Assembly (NCBI GenBank): GCA_964550125.1 | Contig: CAZJWC010000002.1 | Coordinates: forward strand, 1 to 64,000 | Length of the DNA stretch: 64,000 bases | Origin: CAZJWC01 sp964550125 | Lineage (GTDB): Bacteria > Bacillota > Clostridia > Christensenellales > Borkfalkiaceae | Reading direction: 5' to 3' | Shown: positions 25,442-33,709 of the stretch, piece by piece | Numbering within the stretch: position 1 is the stretch's first letter | How the letters are laid out: each line of letters begins with the position of its first letter | Notes under the pieces: model-generated | Databases searched by the model: none | Told to the model about the DNA's origin: nothing | Seen by the model: the letters and a program-made list of their open reading frames with translations, nothing else | Program-made: the position numbers and the translations under genes

Positions 25442-25572
25442 TTGACTTAAAATTATATACATTATAAAATAAATAAGCATTGAAAAATTGAAGGTTGAGC
25501 CCCTCTATTTTTGGTGTCAAAAATAAAAATTACAAAAAGTTTCTTATATAAAGAAAAAGAGGAGACGGCATT
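25442..25572 (+). promoter_or_regulatory. rplM promoter and L13-leader-like 5' UTR
   Basis: TTGACT (25442-25447), about 17 bases, then TAAAAT form a promoter. In the leader CCCCTCT (25500-25506) is complementary to the AGAGGAG ribosome site at 25558-25564, so a long hairpin could hide it, with a small TTTCTTATATAAAGAAA hairpin inside. This fits an autoregulatory ribosomal-protein leader such as the L13 leader of Firmicutes. The base pairing is read by eye only. Confidence 0.45.
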
Positions 25573-26004
25573 ATGAAAACCTATATGGCGAACAACCAGA
25601 CGGTAGAAAGAAAGTGGTATGTTGTTGATGCAACAGGACTTCCTTTAGGAAGATTAGCATCTAAAGTTGCTGCAGTTCTTCGTGGTAAGAATAAACCCAC
25701 TTATACCCCTAACGTAGATACTGGTGACTATGTGATTATTATCAATAGTGATAAGGCAGTTCTAACAGGTAAAAAGTTAGAAGAAAAAATGTACAGTTAT
25801 CATACTGGTTACATTGGCGGATTAAAGCAAATCTCTTACAAGAAGATGATGGCTGAAAAGAGTGATGTAGCAGTTTATGAAGCAGTTAAAGGAATGTTAC
25901 CCAAAAACAGTCTTGGCAGAGCAATGATTAAAAAGTTGAGAGTGTATAAGGGTGCTGAACACAATCAATCGGCTCAAAAGCCCGTTGAACTTAAGTTGTT
26001 TTAG
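25573..26004 (+). CDS. rplM: 50S ribosomal protein L13
   Basis: A 143-residue L13. Family landmarks are WYVVDATGLPLGRLASKVA, LRGKNKPTYTPNVDTGD, the SYHTGYIGGLK turn, MLPKNSLGRAM and KLRVYKGAEHNQSAQKP. One of the first proteins in 50S assembly. GAGGAG precedes the ATG and rpsI follows by 13 bases in the universal rplM-rpsI order. Confidence 0.97.
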   Translation: MKTYMANNQTVERKWYVVDATGLPLGRLASKVAAVLRGKNKPTYTPNVDTGDYVIIINSDKAVLTGKKLEEKMYSYHTGYIGGLKQISYKKMMAEKSDVAVYEAVKGMLPKNSLGRAMIKKLRVYKGAEHNQSAQKPVELKLF

Positions 26005-26017
26005 AGAGGTAGAGTAA

Positions 26018-26431
26018 ATGGCAAAAACTGGTTTAAAGAAGAAGTTACAATTCTGGGGAACAGGTAGAAGAAAAAAGGCTATCGCTCGTGTTCGTTTAAT
26101 TCCTGCAGGTACTGGTAACATCGTTATCAATGACAGAACGTTAGTTGATTATTTCCCTCAAGGTACTTTACAATATATCGTTAAGCAACCCTTAGAATTA
26201 ACTCAAACAGGTTCATCATATGATATCGTTGTAAGCGTTGCTGGTGGTGGTTACACTGGTCAAGCAGGTGCAATCCGTTTAGGAATTTCTCGTGCATTAC
26301 TTCAAGCGAATAATGATTTCCGTCCCGAACTCAAAAAGGCAGGTTTCTTAACAAGAGACGCCAGAGCAAAGGAAAGAAAGAAGTACGGCTTAAAGAAAGC
26401 AAGACGTGCACCCCAATTCTCAAAGAGATAA
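26018..26431 (+). CDS. rpsI: 30S ribosomal protein S9
   Basis: A 137-residue S9. GTGRRKKAIARVRL at the N-terminus, GGGYTGQAGAIRLGISRAL in the middle and the basic end RAPQFSKR, whose last residues reach the P-site tRNA. AGAGGTAGAGTAA is the ribosome site. Last gene of the rplM operon. Confidence 0.97.
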   Translation: MAKTGLKKKLQFWGTGRRKKAIARVRLIPAGTGNIVINDRTLVDYFPQGTLQYIVKQPLELTQTGSSYDIVVSVAGGGYTGQAGAIRLGISRALLQANNDFRPELKKAGFLTRDARAKERKKYGLKKARRAPQFSKR

Positions 26432-26455
26432 TATTATTGATAGTTATATCAAGAT

Positions 26456-26486
26456 TAAAAAGCCTCAATTATTTGAGGCTTTTTTA
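26456..26486 (+). terminator. terminator after rpsI
   Basis: AAAAGCCTCAA pairs with TTGAGGCTTTT, followed by T-rich sequence. Symmetric enough to serve the minus-strand gene opposite. Confidence 0.75.
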
Positions 26487-26511
26487 TATTTTTAAAAAAG
26501 AGAAAATGTTC

Positions 26512-26742
26512 TCATTTTTTGTATCGTTTATCAATTCTGTTTGTGGCTTGTTCGTGAACGGTAAAAAAATTTTGCATAAAATCTATCTTATTTTCTTTTA
26601 CAGGATTTTCAAGTTTTTCCTTTTCAATCTCTTTCACCTCCCTTTCTTGAATTTGTTCGTCAACCTTTTCACTGTTTTCTTTTTGCGTGTCGCTCAATTT
26701 CATAAACAAATTAAACAGGTCAAGTAGTCCTAATTTTTCCAT
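26512..26742 (-). CDS. small charged hypothetical protein
   Basis: A possible 76-residue protein. A short hydrophobic N-terminus (LGLLDLFNLFMKL) is followed by a Glu/Lys-rich segment (residues about 20-50) and a basic end. GGGG lies about 9 bases before the ATG. The frame's composition is protein-like, while the opposite strand would give only a Phe/Leu-rich chain typical of an antisense shadow. Family not recognised. Confidence 0.45.
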   Translation of the reverse strand: MEKLGLLDLFNLFMKLSDTQKENSEKVDEQIQEREVKEIEKEKLENPVKENKIDFMQNFFTVHEQATNRIDKRYKK

Positions 26743-26901
26743 ATAATTGCCCCACTTTTTTAATAAATTTTTTAAATGAATAATTTTTGTTTGCGTTATG
26801 TTGAATTTTAGTATATAATTAAAAAGTATACTAATTGTTTTTGTAATTTAAGATTTTACAATATAACTAATATAGATATGCTAATAAGGAGTCTGGTGTT
26901 T

Positions 26902-28917
26902 ATGCACAAGAAAATTTCAAAATTTCTAGTTATTATTTTGGCAATCGCATTAGCAGTAACTGCTCTAGTTGGTTGTTCAAAAAACTCGCTTGACGGAAAT
27001 ATTTCAGGCGATGTTACATCAAATGGTGGTTTTATAGTACAAAAGGGTGAATATGTTTATTTTATCAACGGTCTTGACGACTATGATGCTAAAAACAACG
27101 GTTCTGTTGTAAAGTCGGCATTAATGAGGATTAAAAAGACTGCTCTTGATGAAGGTAAATATGATGAGGTTGAAACAGTCGTTGACTCACTGCTTGTTGC
27201 TGGTTCATATTCAACGGGCGTTTGTATTTTTGGCGACTATGTTTATTATGCAACCCCTACTAACACAAAAAACAAAGACGGTAAAGTTGAAAACTCATAT
27301 CTTGACTTTAAGAGAACTAAACTTGACGGTACTGACACTACAAGATTTTGTAGAGCAGAGTCTAGAGAGAACGATTATAGGTTCATCGAAAAAGATAATG
27401 TGGTTTACATTGTAAGAATCGTTGATGAAACTTCAAATGATTCAAGCACGGTAAGTTCAATTTACTCATACAATACAAGCACAAAAGCAGATACAAGACT
27501 TGCTTTTAATGTTACAAGTTATGCTTTTGACGCTGATGTTGAGGCTAATACTCCTTACATCTACTATACAATGTCAGTTTATAAAAACAAGTCTGCGTCA
27601 ACTGAAAACTATAATCAATTATACAGAGTAAGTATTGATGCAACTTCATCTCAATATGGTAACGATTTTAATTACGATAAAGATGTTGACGATGATGATA
27701 ACGATATTAACGACTTCACTTATGTTAACTATGGTACTCTTGTTCTAGACGGTATCGGTAAAATGAATAAATTGACTGAGTATAACTATGATACTATCAA
27801 AGGACAAGCAAACAGTTCAACAACTTCAGCAGGTTATAACTATTCAATCGTTAAGTACGAAAATGGTGGTCTTTACTATACAAGAGAATTTGTTGATTCA
27901 ACCGATATGGACGGAAACGCAACTTATAAGTTGATTGATACTAAAGTAACTGAAGGTATAAACGCTGGAACTTGGAATTCAGTTGCCGAAAATTATACTG
28001 AAGGTTCAACAAGTCATTTACTTATATCTTATGTAAATACTTCAATAAATGAATCAACACTTTTCTATACTGAAGATAATGTAGAGCATTTTATTTTAAT
28101 AGATGATGACGGAAATATAACTAACACTAATACTTCTACAAATGAAGAAGTTGTAATAGCTACAAACGCAAGTGGTGCAACTTTCTTGTTTATGGCTGAC
28201 GGGGTTGGTGGAGTTAAATATCTATATTATTCATTATCAAATGGAATTTATCGTGTTGGTTACAACGGCACTGTTGATAAGTATAATGCACTAATCGGTG
28301 ATGATGAATATAAGTCAATTCAAATTTTAGATGTAACTTTCTCATCTTCATGGTACGCACCTGAAATTATTGACGGCAAGTTGTTCTATACAAGTGCTGA
28401 CTCTGATGCATATTCATATGTTTATGTCATTGATTTAAAAGACAAAACAAATGCAAACCTAAAAGAAATCAATGAGATTTATGATGATGTTCAAGAGGTA
28501 TTTGCTGACCTACAAACAAGTGGAACTGATATTAGTAATGCTGCAAAGTATTATTACTTAACAGGCGACACAACTTTGTTTAATAGATATGACAAAAACA
28601 GCAATTATACAAAACATCAAAGGGCTTTATTTGATTCTTTTGTAAATTGTACTAACTTTGCTGATATTGACTTTGGAAAAATGAAGGTTGGCGAAAATGT
28701 TTACAATTTGAGAAGTTCATTTGTAAATATGCTAGGTGTTATGAGTGAAGACGATGTTGAATTGCAAGAAGAAACAGTAGAAGGTTATTTGCTAGGTCTT
28801 ACTCAAAAAGATAATGGCTTAGGTGGCTTAATTTGGTTGCCCATCACAGTATCAATCGTTTTAGTTGGCTTAACGGTAACAATGATTATCTTAAAGAAAA
28901 AACGCGTTTTATATTAA
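26902..28917 (+). CDS. lipoprotein with beta-propeller-like repeats and a C-terminal membrane helix
   Basis: About 671 residues. A lipoprotein signal peptide with lipobox LVGC (Cys near residue 25) is followed by a long Tyr/Asn/Asp-rich extracytoplasmic region. YVYFING, YVYYATP, YYTMS and LFYTSAD-type strands recur roughly every 50-60 residues, as in DUF5050 propellers. The protein ends with a transmembrane helix (about residues 644-664) and a KKKR tail, so it would be held at the surface at both ends. DDDDNDIND near the middle is a possible calcium-binding loop. Function unknown. AAGGAG lies 10 bases before the ATG; a GTG at 26896 is an alternative start. Confidence 0.72.
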   Translation: MHKKISKFLVIILAIALAVTALVGCSKNSLDGNISGDVTSNGGFIVQKGEYVYFINGLDDYDAKNNGSVVKSALMRIKKTALDEGKYDEVETVVDSLLVAGSYSTGVCIFGDYVYYATPTNTKNKDGKVENSYLDFKRTKLDGTDTTRFCRAESRENDYRFIEKDNVVYIVRIVDETSNDSSTVSSIYSYNTSTKADTRLAFNVTSYAFDADVEANTPYIYYTMSVYKNKSASTENYNQLYRVSIDATSSQYGNDFNYDKDVDDDDNDINDFTYVNYGTLVLDGIGKMNKLTEYNYDTIKGQANSSTTSAGYNYSIVKYENGGLYYTREFVDSTDMDGNATYKLIDTKVTEGINAGTWNSVAENYTEGSTSHLLISYVNTSINESTLFYTEDNVEHFILIDDDGNITNTNTSTNEEVVIATNASGATFLFMADGVGGVKYLYYSLSNGIYRVGYNGTVDKYNALIGDDEYKSIQILDVTFSSSWYAPEIIDGKLFYTSADSDAYSYVYVIDLKDKTNANLKEINEIYDDVQEVFADLQTSGTDISNAAKYYYLTGDTTLFNRYDKNSNYTKHQRALFDSFVNCTNFADIDFGKMKVGENVYNLRSSFVNMLGVMSEDDVELQEETVEGYLLGLTQKDNGLGGLIWLPITVSIVLVGLTVTMIILKKKRVLY

Positions 28918-28928
28918 AAAACATATTT

Positions 28929-28963
28929 AAATCTCCACATTTTTTGTGGAGATTTATTATTTA
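28929..28963 (+). terminator. terminator after the lipoprotein gene
   Basis: AAATCTCCACA pairs with TGTGGAGATTT, followed by a T-rich stretch. The remaining gap to 29139 is AT-rich and empty. Confidence 0.7.
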
Positions 28964-29139
28964 TTAAAAAGGCATTTGTATTAAAAAAAAATAAATTTAT
29001 GCAAATAAATTAAATTAGTAATTATTTTTTAAAAATTGTATATTATAAAAAGAAAAACAATAAGCGTAAAAAGGGTAAAATATAAAGAAAAAAGATTGAC
29101 AAATATACGCATTTTTGTTAAAAAATTATATAAAAACAG

Positions 29140-29168
29140 TTTACAAAAATAGCAATTACTAATATAAT
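29140..29168 (+). promoter_or_regulatory. promoter of the acidic zinc-ribbon gene
   Basis: TTTACA (29140-29145), 17-base spacer, TATAAT (29163-29168), 30 bases before the start codon. Confidence 0.6.
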
Positions 29169-29198
29169 GTATTGCGATAAAGTAGCGAGGTAAAACTG

Positions 29199-29672
29199 AT
29201 GGTAAAATATATCAAATGTCCTAGATGCGAATTAAATTATATTGACAGTGAACAACAAGAGTATTGTGATGTTTGTTTAGCAGAATTAAAGGGGGCTAAA
29301 CTTAAATTTGCTGACATTGACGAGGAACTTGAACATTTAGAATTGTGTCCTGTTTGTAATACTAATTATATGAAACTTGGTGAAAAACTTTGCGAGGTTT
29401 GTAAGAAGGCTTCAAAGTATGAAACGGATGATAATATAGATATCGACAATGATGACGAGTGGAGAAATTATCTTGACGATAACGAGGACGACTTGAGTGA
29501 TATTCCTGCAGGCGAAATCGACGAGGAAGAGGAAGAAGAGGAAGAAGAATACGAGGTTGAAAAAATTAAAGACGACGATGAATTCGACTTCCCTACAAGC
29601 ACTGAATATAGTTACGCCGATGATGAAGATGATGAAGACGATGAAGACGAAGAAGACGAAGATGATTTTTAA
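29199..29672 (+). CDS. zinc-ribbon protein with a polyacidic tail
   Basis: A 157-residue protein. Residues 1-30 hold CPRC and CDVC, and residues about 51-67 hold CPVC and CEVC, two probable zinc sites. From about residue 75 the chain is nearly all Asp/Glu (including runs of nine Glu and the final Asp/Glu-rich 20 residues). It resembles in style the RNA polymerase delta subunit or a histone-mimic chaperone, but no homology is claimed. The acidic tail on a nucleic-acid-type zinc fold suggests competition for a basic surface. Single gene with its own promoter and terminator. Confidence 0.7.
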   Translation: MVKYIKCPRCELNYIDSEQQEYCDVCLAELKGAKLKFADIDEELEHLELCPVCNTNYMKLGEKLCEVCKKASKYETDDNIDIDNDDEWRNYLDDNEDDLSDIPAGEIDEEEEEEEEEYEVEKIKDDDEFDFPTSTEYSYADDEDDEDDEDEEDEDDF

Positions 29673-29674
29673 AT

Positions 29675-29709
29675 AAAAAACTTGGAACAAAAAGTTCCAG
29701 GTTTTTTTG
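29675..29709 (+). terminator. terminator after the acidic zinc-ribbon gene
   Basis: AACTTGGAAC and GTTCCAGGTT form the stem with a T7 run. Confidence 0.7.
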
Positions 29710-29751
29710 TTTGTTAAGAATAAAATGTAAAAATTTGGATATAATTAAGTT

Positions 29752-30009
29752 ATGATTAAACCTAAACAGAATATTGAGTTTATTAAAAAAGAAATTAAAA
29801 AAATACTGACTAAAGAAGTTGATGTAAAGGTGAATTTAGGAAGAAATAAAATTGTTAAATATAAAGGTGTGCTTTCAGGCGTATACCCTTCACTTTTTAC
29901 AATCACCCCACTTGAAAAATCCTATTTAGGTAAGACTACTTATGCCTATGCAGAAGTGCTTTGTGGAAGTGTTAAATTAAAACTCTCTAACCCCGAAGCA
30001 AAAATTTAA
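29752..30009 (+). CDS. veg: Veg protein
   Basis: An 85-residue protein matching the Veg family (DUF1021): a basic N-terminus, then LGRNKIVKYKGVLSGVYPSLFTI, the SH3-like core. In Bacillus subtilis Veg stimulates biofilm matrix genes, and the locus reads veg-sspF-ispE. Here veg, a DUF3794-LysM gene and ispE lie together, so the neighbourhood supports the call. No strong Shine-Dalgarno is seen before the ATG; a TATAAT-like box (ATATAATTAAG) lies only about 10 bases upstream, so the mRNA leader may be very short. Confidence 0.82.
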   Translation: MIKPKQNIEFIKKEIKKILTKEVDVKVNLGRNKIVKYKGVLSGVYPSLFTITPLEKSYLGKTTYAYAEVLCGSVKLKLSNPEAKI

Positions 30010-30049
30010 AAGATTATCCATAACATAATTATTTCATATTTCCCCTTAT

Positions 30050-30119
30050 AAATGTCAATCTCTTTTTATTAGGTATTTTTAAAATATCTATTTAATAAAA
30101 TAAGATTGACATTTTTTAT
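30050..30119 (+). terminator. long hairpin after veg
   Basis: A 12-bp perfect outer stem (AAATGTCAATCT 30050-30061 with AGATTGACATTT 30103-30114) encloses further pairing (TTTTATTA with TAATAAAA) and an inner TATTTT/AAAATA stem, then a T-rich tail. It covers almost the whole spacer before the DUF3794 gene, whose ribosome site begins 8 bases later. Either a terminator of veg or an attenuator for the next gene. Confidence 0.6.
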
Positions 30120-30132
30120 TTGTGAGGTAAAT

Positions 30133-31659
30133 ATGGCTTTAAATGTTGAGTATGATAAATTTGACAAACGAATAACCTACCCTGAAGTCCTTTCTCAAAC
30201 TATTGTTGAAAGTAAAATTCAAGCAAAATCCCTTTACATAGATAAAATTTTAGCAGTAAATACAAGTATTAGGCTTACAAGTGGGGAGGCTCTTTCAGGA
30301 GAGGTTAGATATGGTGGAGTAATTTATTACTCTCTCATTTTTCAAACAGAAAACGGTGAAATTGATAGACTAGAGAGAGCAACGGAATTTAGCCATAAGG
30401 TAGAGGTGGATTATTCTGCTCCCTCTTGTAAAACTAAAATCCATCTGTCTGTTGTTAAGACTGAACTAAAAAGAGAGGGGAGCAGTTTTGTGATTACTTC
30501 AATAGTTGATAGTTCAATCCGTCTGTCTAAACTTCAAACAGAGCAGTATTTAGTTGGTGGAGAAGAAATAATTTATAAAACTTCAACCGAGGAATATGTC
30601 AAAGTAAACAGTACCAAGGGTACTTTTGAAGTAGAAGATGAGATTGAAATTGACTATGTTAGAGATATTTTAACTCATACTGAAAAGGCTATCATTACAC
30701 GTGCTGAAGCAGTTCAAGGTGGCGTAAAAATTTATGGAGAAGTGCTTGTTGACCTGTGTGCCGTAAAGGAAGGAGCAAATGAAAATAACCTCTTTTTAAA
30801 TGTGGAGAGGGTTGTACCATTTAATGTTGAATTGCCTTGTGATGATGTGTTAGGGGATGGAAAAGTTGACTGCTACGTTGTGGTCAAGGAGGGGAAAATT
30901 TCTGCTAACGCAAACGAAGATAGAAATAGATGTAAGATTGATATAAGTCTATCTCTTGAAGGTTTTGCTGATGTATATGATATAGAGAGTATCTTTTGTT
31001 GTGATGACGCTTTTTCAAAGACAAATGAACTTCATTTTGAATACGCAAAAAGCGAGGATTTATATATTAAGGATTATATCGTTTATAACGAGAGAGTAAA
31101 TGGTCAGTCTGCCCTGAACGGAGAAATAAATTACGATACAACCCTTCAAACTATTGCTGTTAAAAATGTAGAGTGTAACGGACAGGTAAAAGAAGGCTGT
31201 TTAGAGGTGGAAGGAGTTATAAACAGCGTTATTATTTGTTCAAATAAGGAAAATGAAATTTTCAGCGTTGAGGGGATAACTCCTTTTAATTTGCTTTTAA
31301 AAAATGATATGCTTAAAAGTGGTGATGAAGTTGAGGTTCAAGCCGTATGTTTGGGAACTCAAGCCAAACAAAAGAGAGAGGGAGAGATAGAAATTGATAG
31401 CAATTTAAAGATTTGCGTTAAGATATATTCAAAACTTACTTCCACAGTTATTTGTGAGGTGGTTGAGGGAGAAGCGATTGTTCAAAATAAAAATGCTTTG
31501 ACTGTTTATGTCGCCGAGCCTAACGAATCTCTTTGGAGTTTATCCAAGAAAATTAAGAAAAGTATGGAAGAAGTTTCAAGATGCAATCCCGAACTTGAGT
31601 TTCCACTAAAGGGAAACGAAAGAATAATTATATATAGAAAGCAAGAAACAAGTTGTTGA
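30133..31659 (+). CDS. DUF3794 protein with C-terminal LysM domain
   Basis: A 508-residue protein with repeated DUF3794 (SpoIVA-associated-type) beta domains through about residues 1-440 and a LysM peptidoglycan-binding domain at about 455-505 (YVAEPNESLWSLSKKIKKS, ending RIIIYRK). Proteins of this build are found in spore-forming Clostridia and are linked to the spore envelope. No signal peptide, consistent with assembly in the mother cell. The ATG at 30133 has GTGAGG upstream; the frame is open for nine more codons that overlap the hairpin. Confidence 0.85.
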   Translation: MALNVEYDKFDKRITYPEVLSQTIVESKIQAKSLYIDKILAVNTSIRLTSGEALSGEVRYGGVIYYSLIFQTENGEIDRLERATEFSHKVEVDYSAPSCKTKIHLSVVKTELKREGSSFVITSIVDSSIRLSKLQTEQYLVGGEEIIYKTSTEEYVKVNSTKGTFEVEDEIEIDYVRDILTHTEKAIITRAEAVQGGVKIYGEVLVDLCAVKEGANENNLFLNVERVVPFNVELPCDDVLGDGKVDCYVVVKEGKISANANEDRNRCKIDISLSLEGFADVYDIESIFCCDDAFSKTNELHFEYAKSEDLYIKDYIVYNERVNGQSALNGEINYDTTLQTIAVKNVECNGQVKEGCLEVEGVINSVIICSNKENEIFSVEGITPFNLLLKNDMLKSGDEVEVQAVCLGTQAKQKREGEIEIDSNLKICVKIYSKLTSTVICEVVEGEAIVQNKNALTVYVAEPNESLWSLSKKIKKSMEEVSRCNPELEFPLKGNERIIIYRKQETSC

Positions 31660-31665
31660 TTATTT

Positions 31666-31693
31666 AGCAAACGGTTTATTCCGTTTGCTTTTT
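31666..31693 (+). terminator. terminator after the DUF3794 gene
   Basis: AGCAAACGG pairs with CCGTTTGCT, followed by T5. Confidence 0.7.
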
Positions 31694-31720
31694 CAATATC
31701 TATTTGCTATAATTTAAAAT

Positions 31721-32620
31721 ATGAAAAGAGTAAATATCAAAGCTTATGCAAAACTTAATCTATCTCTTGTAATTGAGGGGGTTGACCAGCAAAATTATCA
31801 CCTTTTAGATAGTTTTGTTTGCAGTATAGATTTGTATGATGTTGTTAAAATCTCAGCAAGAAAGGATAAAAAAGTTACTATACAAATGAAAGGTAAGGGG
31901 CTTGAGTATTTACCACCTGAAAAGAACAATGCATACATTACTGCAGAAAAGTTTGTTGAGCAGTTTGATACGAACGGTGCTGATATTTTGATTTACAAAA
32001 ATATTCCCGTAGGTAGTGGACTGGGTGGTTCATCAGCCGACTCTGCTGGGGTTATCAAAGGACTAGGAGAAATTTATAATATTCCGTTCGATGCACTTTT
32101 TGAGTTTTCAAAAACGCAGGGTAGCGATACTCCCTTTATGCTTCGTGGTGGTTTTGCGAGAATAAAGGGTAGAGGCGAACAGGTTGAATTTTTAGATATA
32201 AACAAAAAATTGCCGATATTTTTAATCTGTCCAAAAAGTTCGGTGTCTACTGTTGAGTGTTATAAAAAGTATGATGAACTTAATAAATTAAACTCTGAAA
32301 ACAAGACGGAAAATTTGATAGAAAAAATTAAAAATGACGAGTATGAAAATTTACAATCCTTTGTGTTTAACGATTTATATGAAGGTGCAAAATTACTAAA
32401 CAATGATGTTGAGATTGCTTATCAAGAGGGACAGGCATTTGCCCCTACGGCAATTTCAATGACTGGTTCGGGTAGTGCTGTGTTTTGTATGTTTGAGCAT
32501 ATAGAGTTTTGTAGATGGGCATCAAGTAGGTATAAGGGAAAGTTTAATACTTATATCGTGCAAACAGTTATACCCAAAAAGGAAAAAAGTTTGTATTCAA
32601 TTCAAGAAGAAAATTTATAG
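31721..32620 (+). CDS. ispE: 4-diphosphocytidyl-2-C-methyl-D-erythritol kinase
   Basis: A 299-residue GHMP kinase of the MEP isoprenoid pathway. AYAKLNLSL (residues 9-17) holds the conserved Lys, the GHMP motif is PVGSGLGGSSADSAG (96-110), SDTPFML carries the catalytic Asp, and the C-terminal loop is MTGSGSAVFCMF. Length is standard. A TATAAT-type box lies just upstream (TGCTATAATTTAAAATATG), leaving almost no leader, so initiation may be leaderless. Neighbour of veg as in Bacillus. Confidence 0.96.
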   Translation: MKRVNIKAYAKLNLSLVIEGVDQQNYHLLDSFVCSIDLYDVVKISARKDKKVTIQMKGKGLEYLPPEKNNAYITAEKFVEQFDTNGADILIYKNIPVGSGLGGSSADSAGVIKGLGEIYNIPFDALFEFSKTQGSDTPFMLRGGFARIKGRGEQVEFLDINKKLPIFLICPKSSVSTVECYKKYDELNKLNSENKTENLIEKIKNDEYENLQSFVFNDLYEGAKLLNNDVEIAYQEGQAFAPTAISMTGSGSAVFCMFEHIEFCRWASSRYKGKFNTYIVQTVIPKKEKSLYSIQEENL

Positions 32621-32660
32621 GCGATTACGCTAAAAATATATAAATATGTTGAGGTTATAA

Positions 32661-33602
32661 ATGGACGAGAAAGTAATAAAAGAAGATAAAAACAAGGCTA
32701 GAAAGCTTGTTTCAAAGGGTGGAGTTTTTGAGGACGAATACACTACAGATTATGAAAAAAGTCTTTCTAAAAAAGAAGAAACAAATGAAAGCGAAGATGA
32801 AATAGTCGTGGAAATTCCTGAGCATAAGACTGAAGTTGTTGAAAGCGTTGGTAAGAGTGAGGACGAGATTATTAAAAATCAACAGAGTATTATCAAAGCA
32901 AGAAAGGAACACGAAAAAAAGGTTGCTGAAAAAACTTCTGCCTTATTAAAAGAGGGAGAGGGTTATTTGAAGGATGGTGACTTTGAAAATGCCGAAGAAA
33001 GTTTTTATCAAATGATGATAACTAACCCTAAAAATTATCGTGGCTATTTTGGTATAGTAGAGGCAGTTACTCATAATTTTAATCAATTTGATGAATTTAA
33101 AGATGTTGAAGATGTGTATACGAAGGCTGTTTCTTTGTATGACGATAATGCAAAAAAAGAACTTGCCGAAAAATATCTTAAAAGCTTTGAAAAGAGTGTC
33201 GCTCAAAATGAAAAGGATATAAAAACTTTTGATGAAGTTGAGAATAAAAGTAAGGAAGAAAGAATTGAAAAGTGCAAAATTTTAAATAAAAAAGCACTTT
33301 CAAAATTGTGGAAGGTGGCAATTCCGTTTGTACTAGGGCTTGTGCTTTGCATTGTAGGTATTTCACTTGCGTACAAATTTACAGCAACCAAGTCTCTTGT
33401 TTGGGTAATTATATCTTCGGTTTCAGGTGCAGTTGCAGGTGTTTCCTTTATTCTTATTTTAACTTGCATAAGTAAAATAGTAACAGCGTTTACCTTTAAA
33501 CACAGAGCAAAAACTTCAGCGTTGACTGAGGAAGGCGAAAAGTCAATTCAACTTAAAAAGAAAAATAGTTACTTAAACAGAATAATTGAGGACATAAAGT
33601 AG
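32661..33602 (+). CDS. TPR-like protein with two membrane helices
   Basis: A 313-residue protein. An acidic, probably disordered N-terminus (1-75) is followed by a helical segment with a TPR-like repeat (LLKEGEGYLKDGDFENAEESFYQMMITNPKNYRGYFG, read in pieces, about 94-130) and a coiled-coil stretch. Two transmembrane helices (about 213-235 and 240-265) and a short basic tail end the chain. Topology suggests a cytoplasmic N-terminal domain. Family not recognised. It follows ispE by 40 bases and may be co-transcribed. Confidence 0.65.
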   Translation: MDEKVIKEDKNKARKLVSKGGVFEDEYTTDYEKSLSKKEETNESEDEIVVEIPEHKTEVVESVGKSEDEIIKNQQSIIKARKEHEKKVAEKTSALLKEGEGYLKDGDFENAEESFYQMMITNPKNYRGYFGIVEAVTHNFNQFDEFKDVEDVYTKAVSLYDDNAKKELAEKYLKSFEKSVAQNEKDIKTFDEVENKSKEERIEKCKILNKKALSKLWKVAIPFVLGLVLCIVGISLAYKFTATKSLVWVIISSVSGAVAGVSFILILTCISKIVTAFTFKHRAKTSALTEEGEKSIQLKKKNSYLNRIIEDIK

Positions 33603-33643
33603 TTGTTTATTATAAAACTATGTTAAATATAATATTTTTCAAT

Positions 33644-33672
33644 TTGACATTTATTTTTTAGTATGCTATAAT
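33644..33672 (+). promoter_or_regulatory. promoter of the four-helix protein gene
   Basis: TTGACA (33644-33649), 17-base spacer, TATAAT (33667-33672). Both boxes match consensus exactly. Confidence 0.75.
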
Positions 33673-33709
33673 CAAAAAAGTGATAAAAAGGGTACGGAGT
33701 ATTTAAAAA

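Noticed and set aside
26437..26727. Plus-strand Phe/Leu-rich frame after rpsI
   Set aside because: It contains the rpsI terminator and looks like the antisense of the minus-strand Glu/Lys-rich gene.
29412..29690. Antisense frame over the acidic tail (Phe/Val/Ile-rich)
   Set aside because: A GAA/GAC-rich gene always gives an open hydrophobic antisense frame; no ribosome site.
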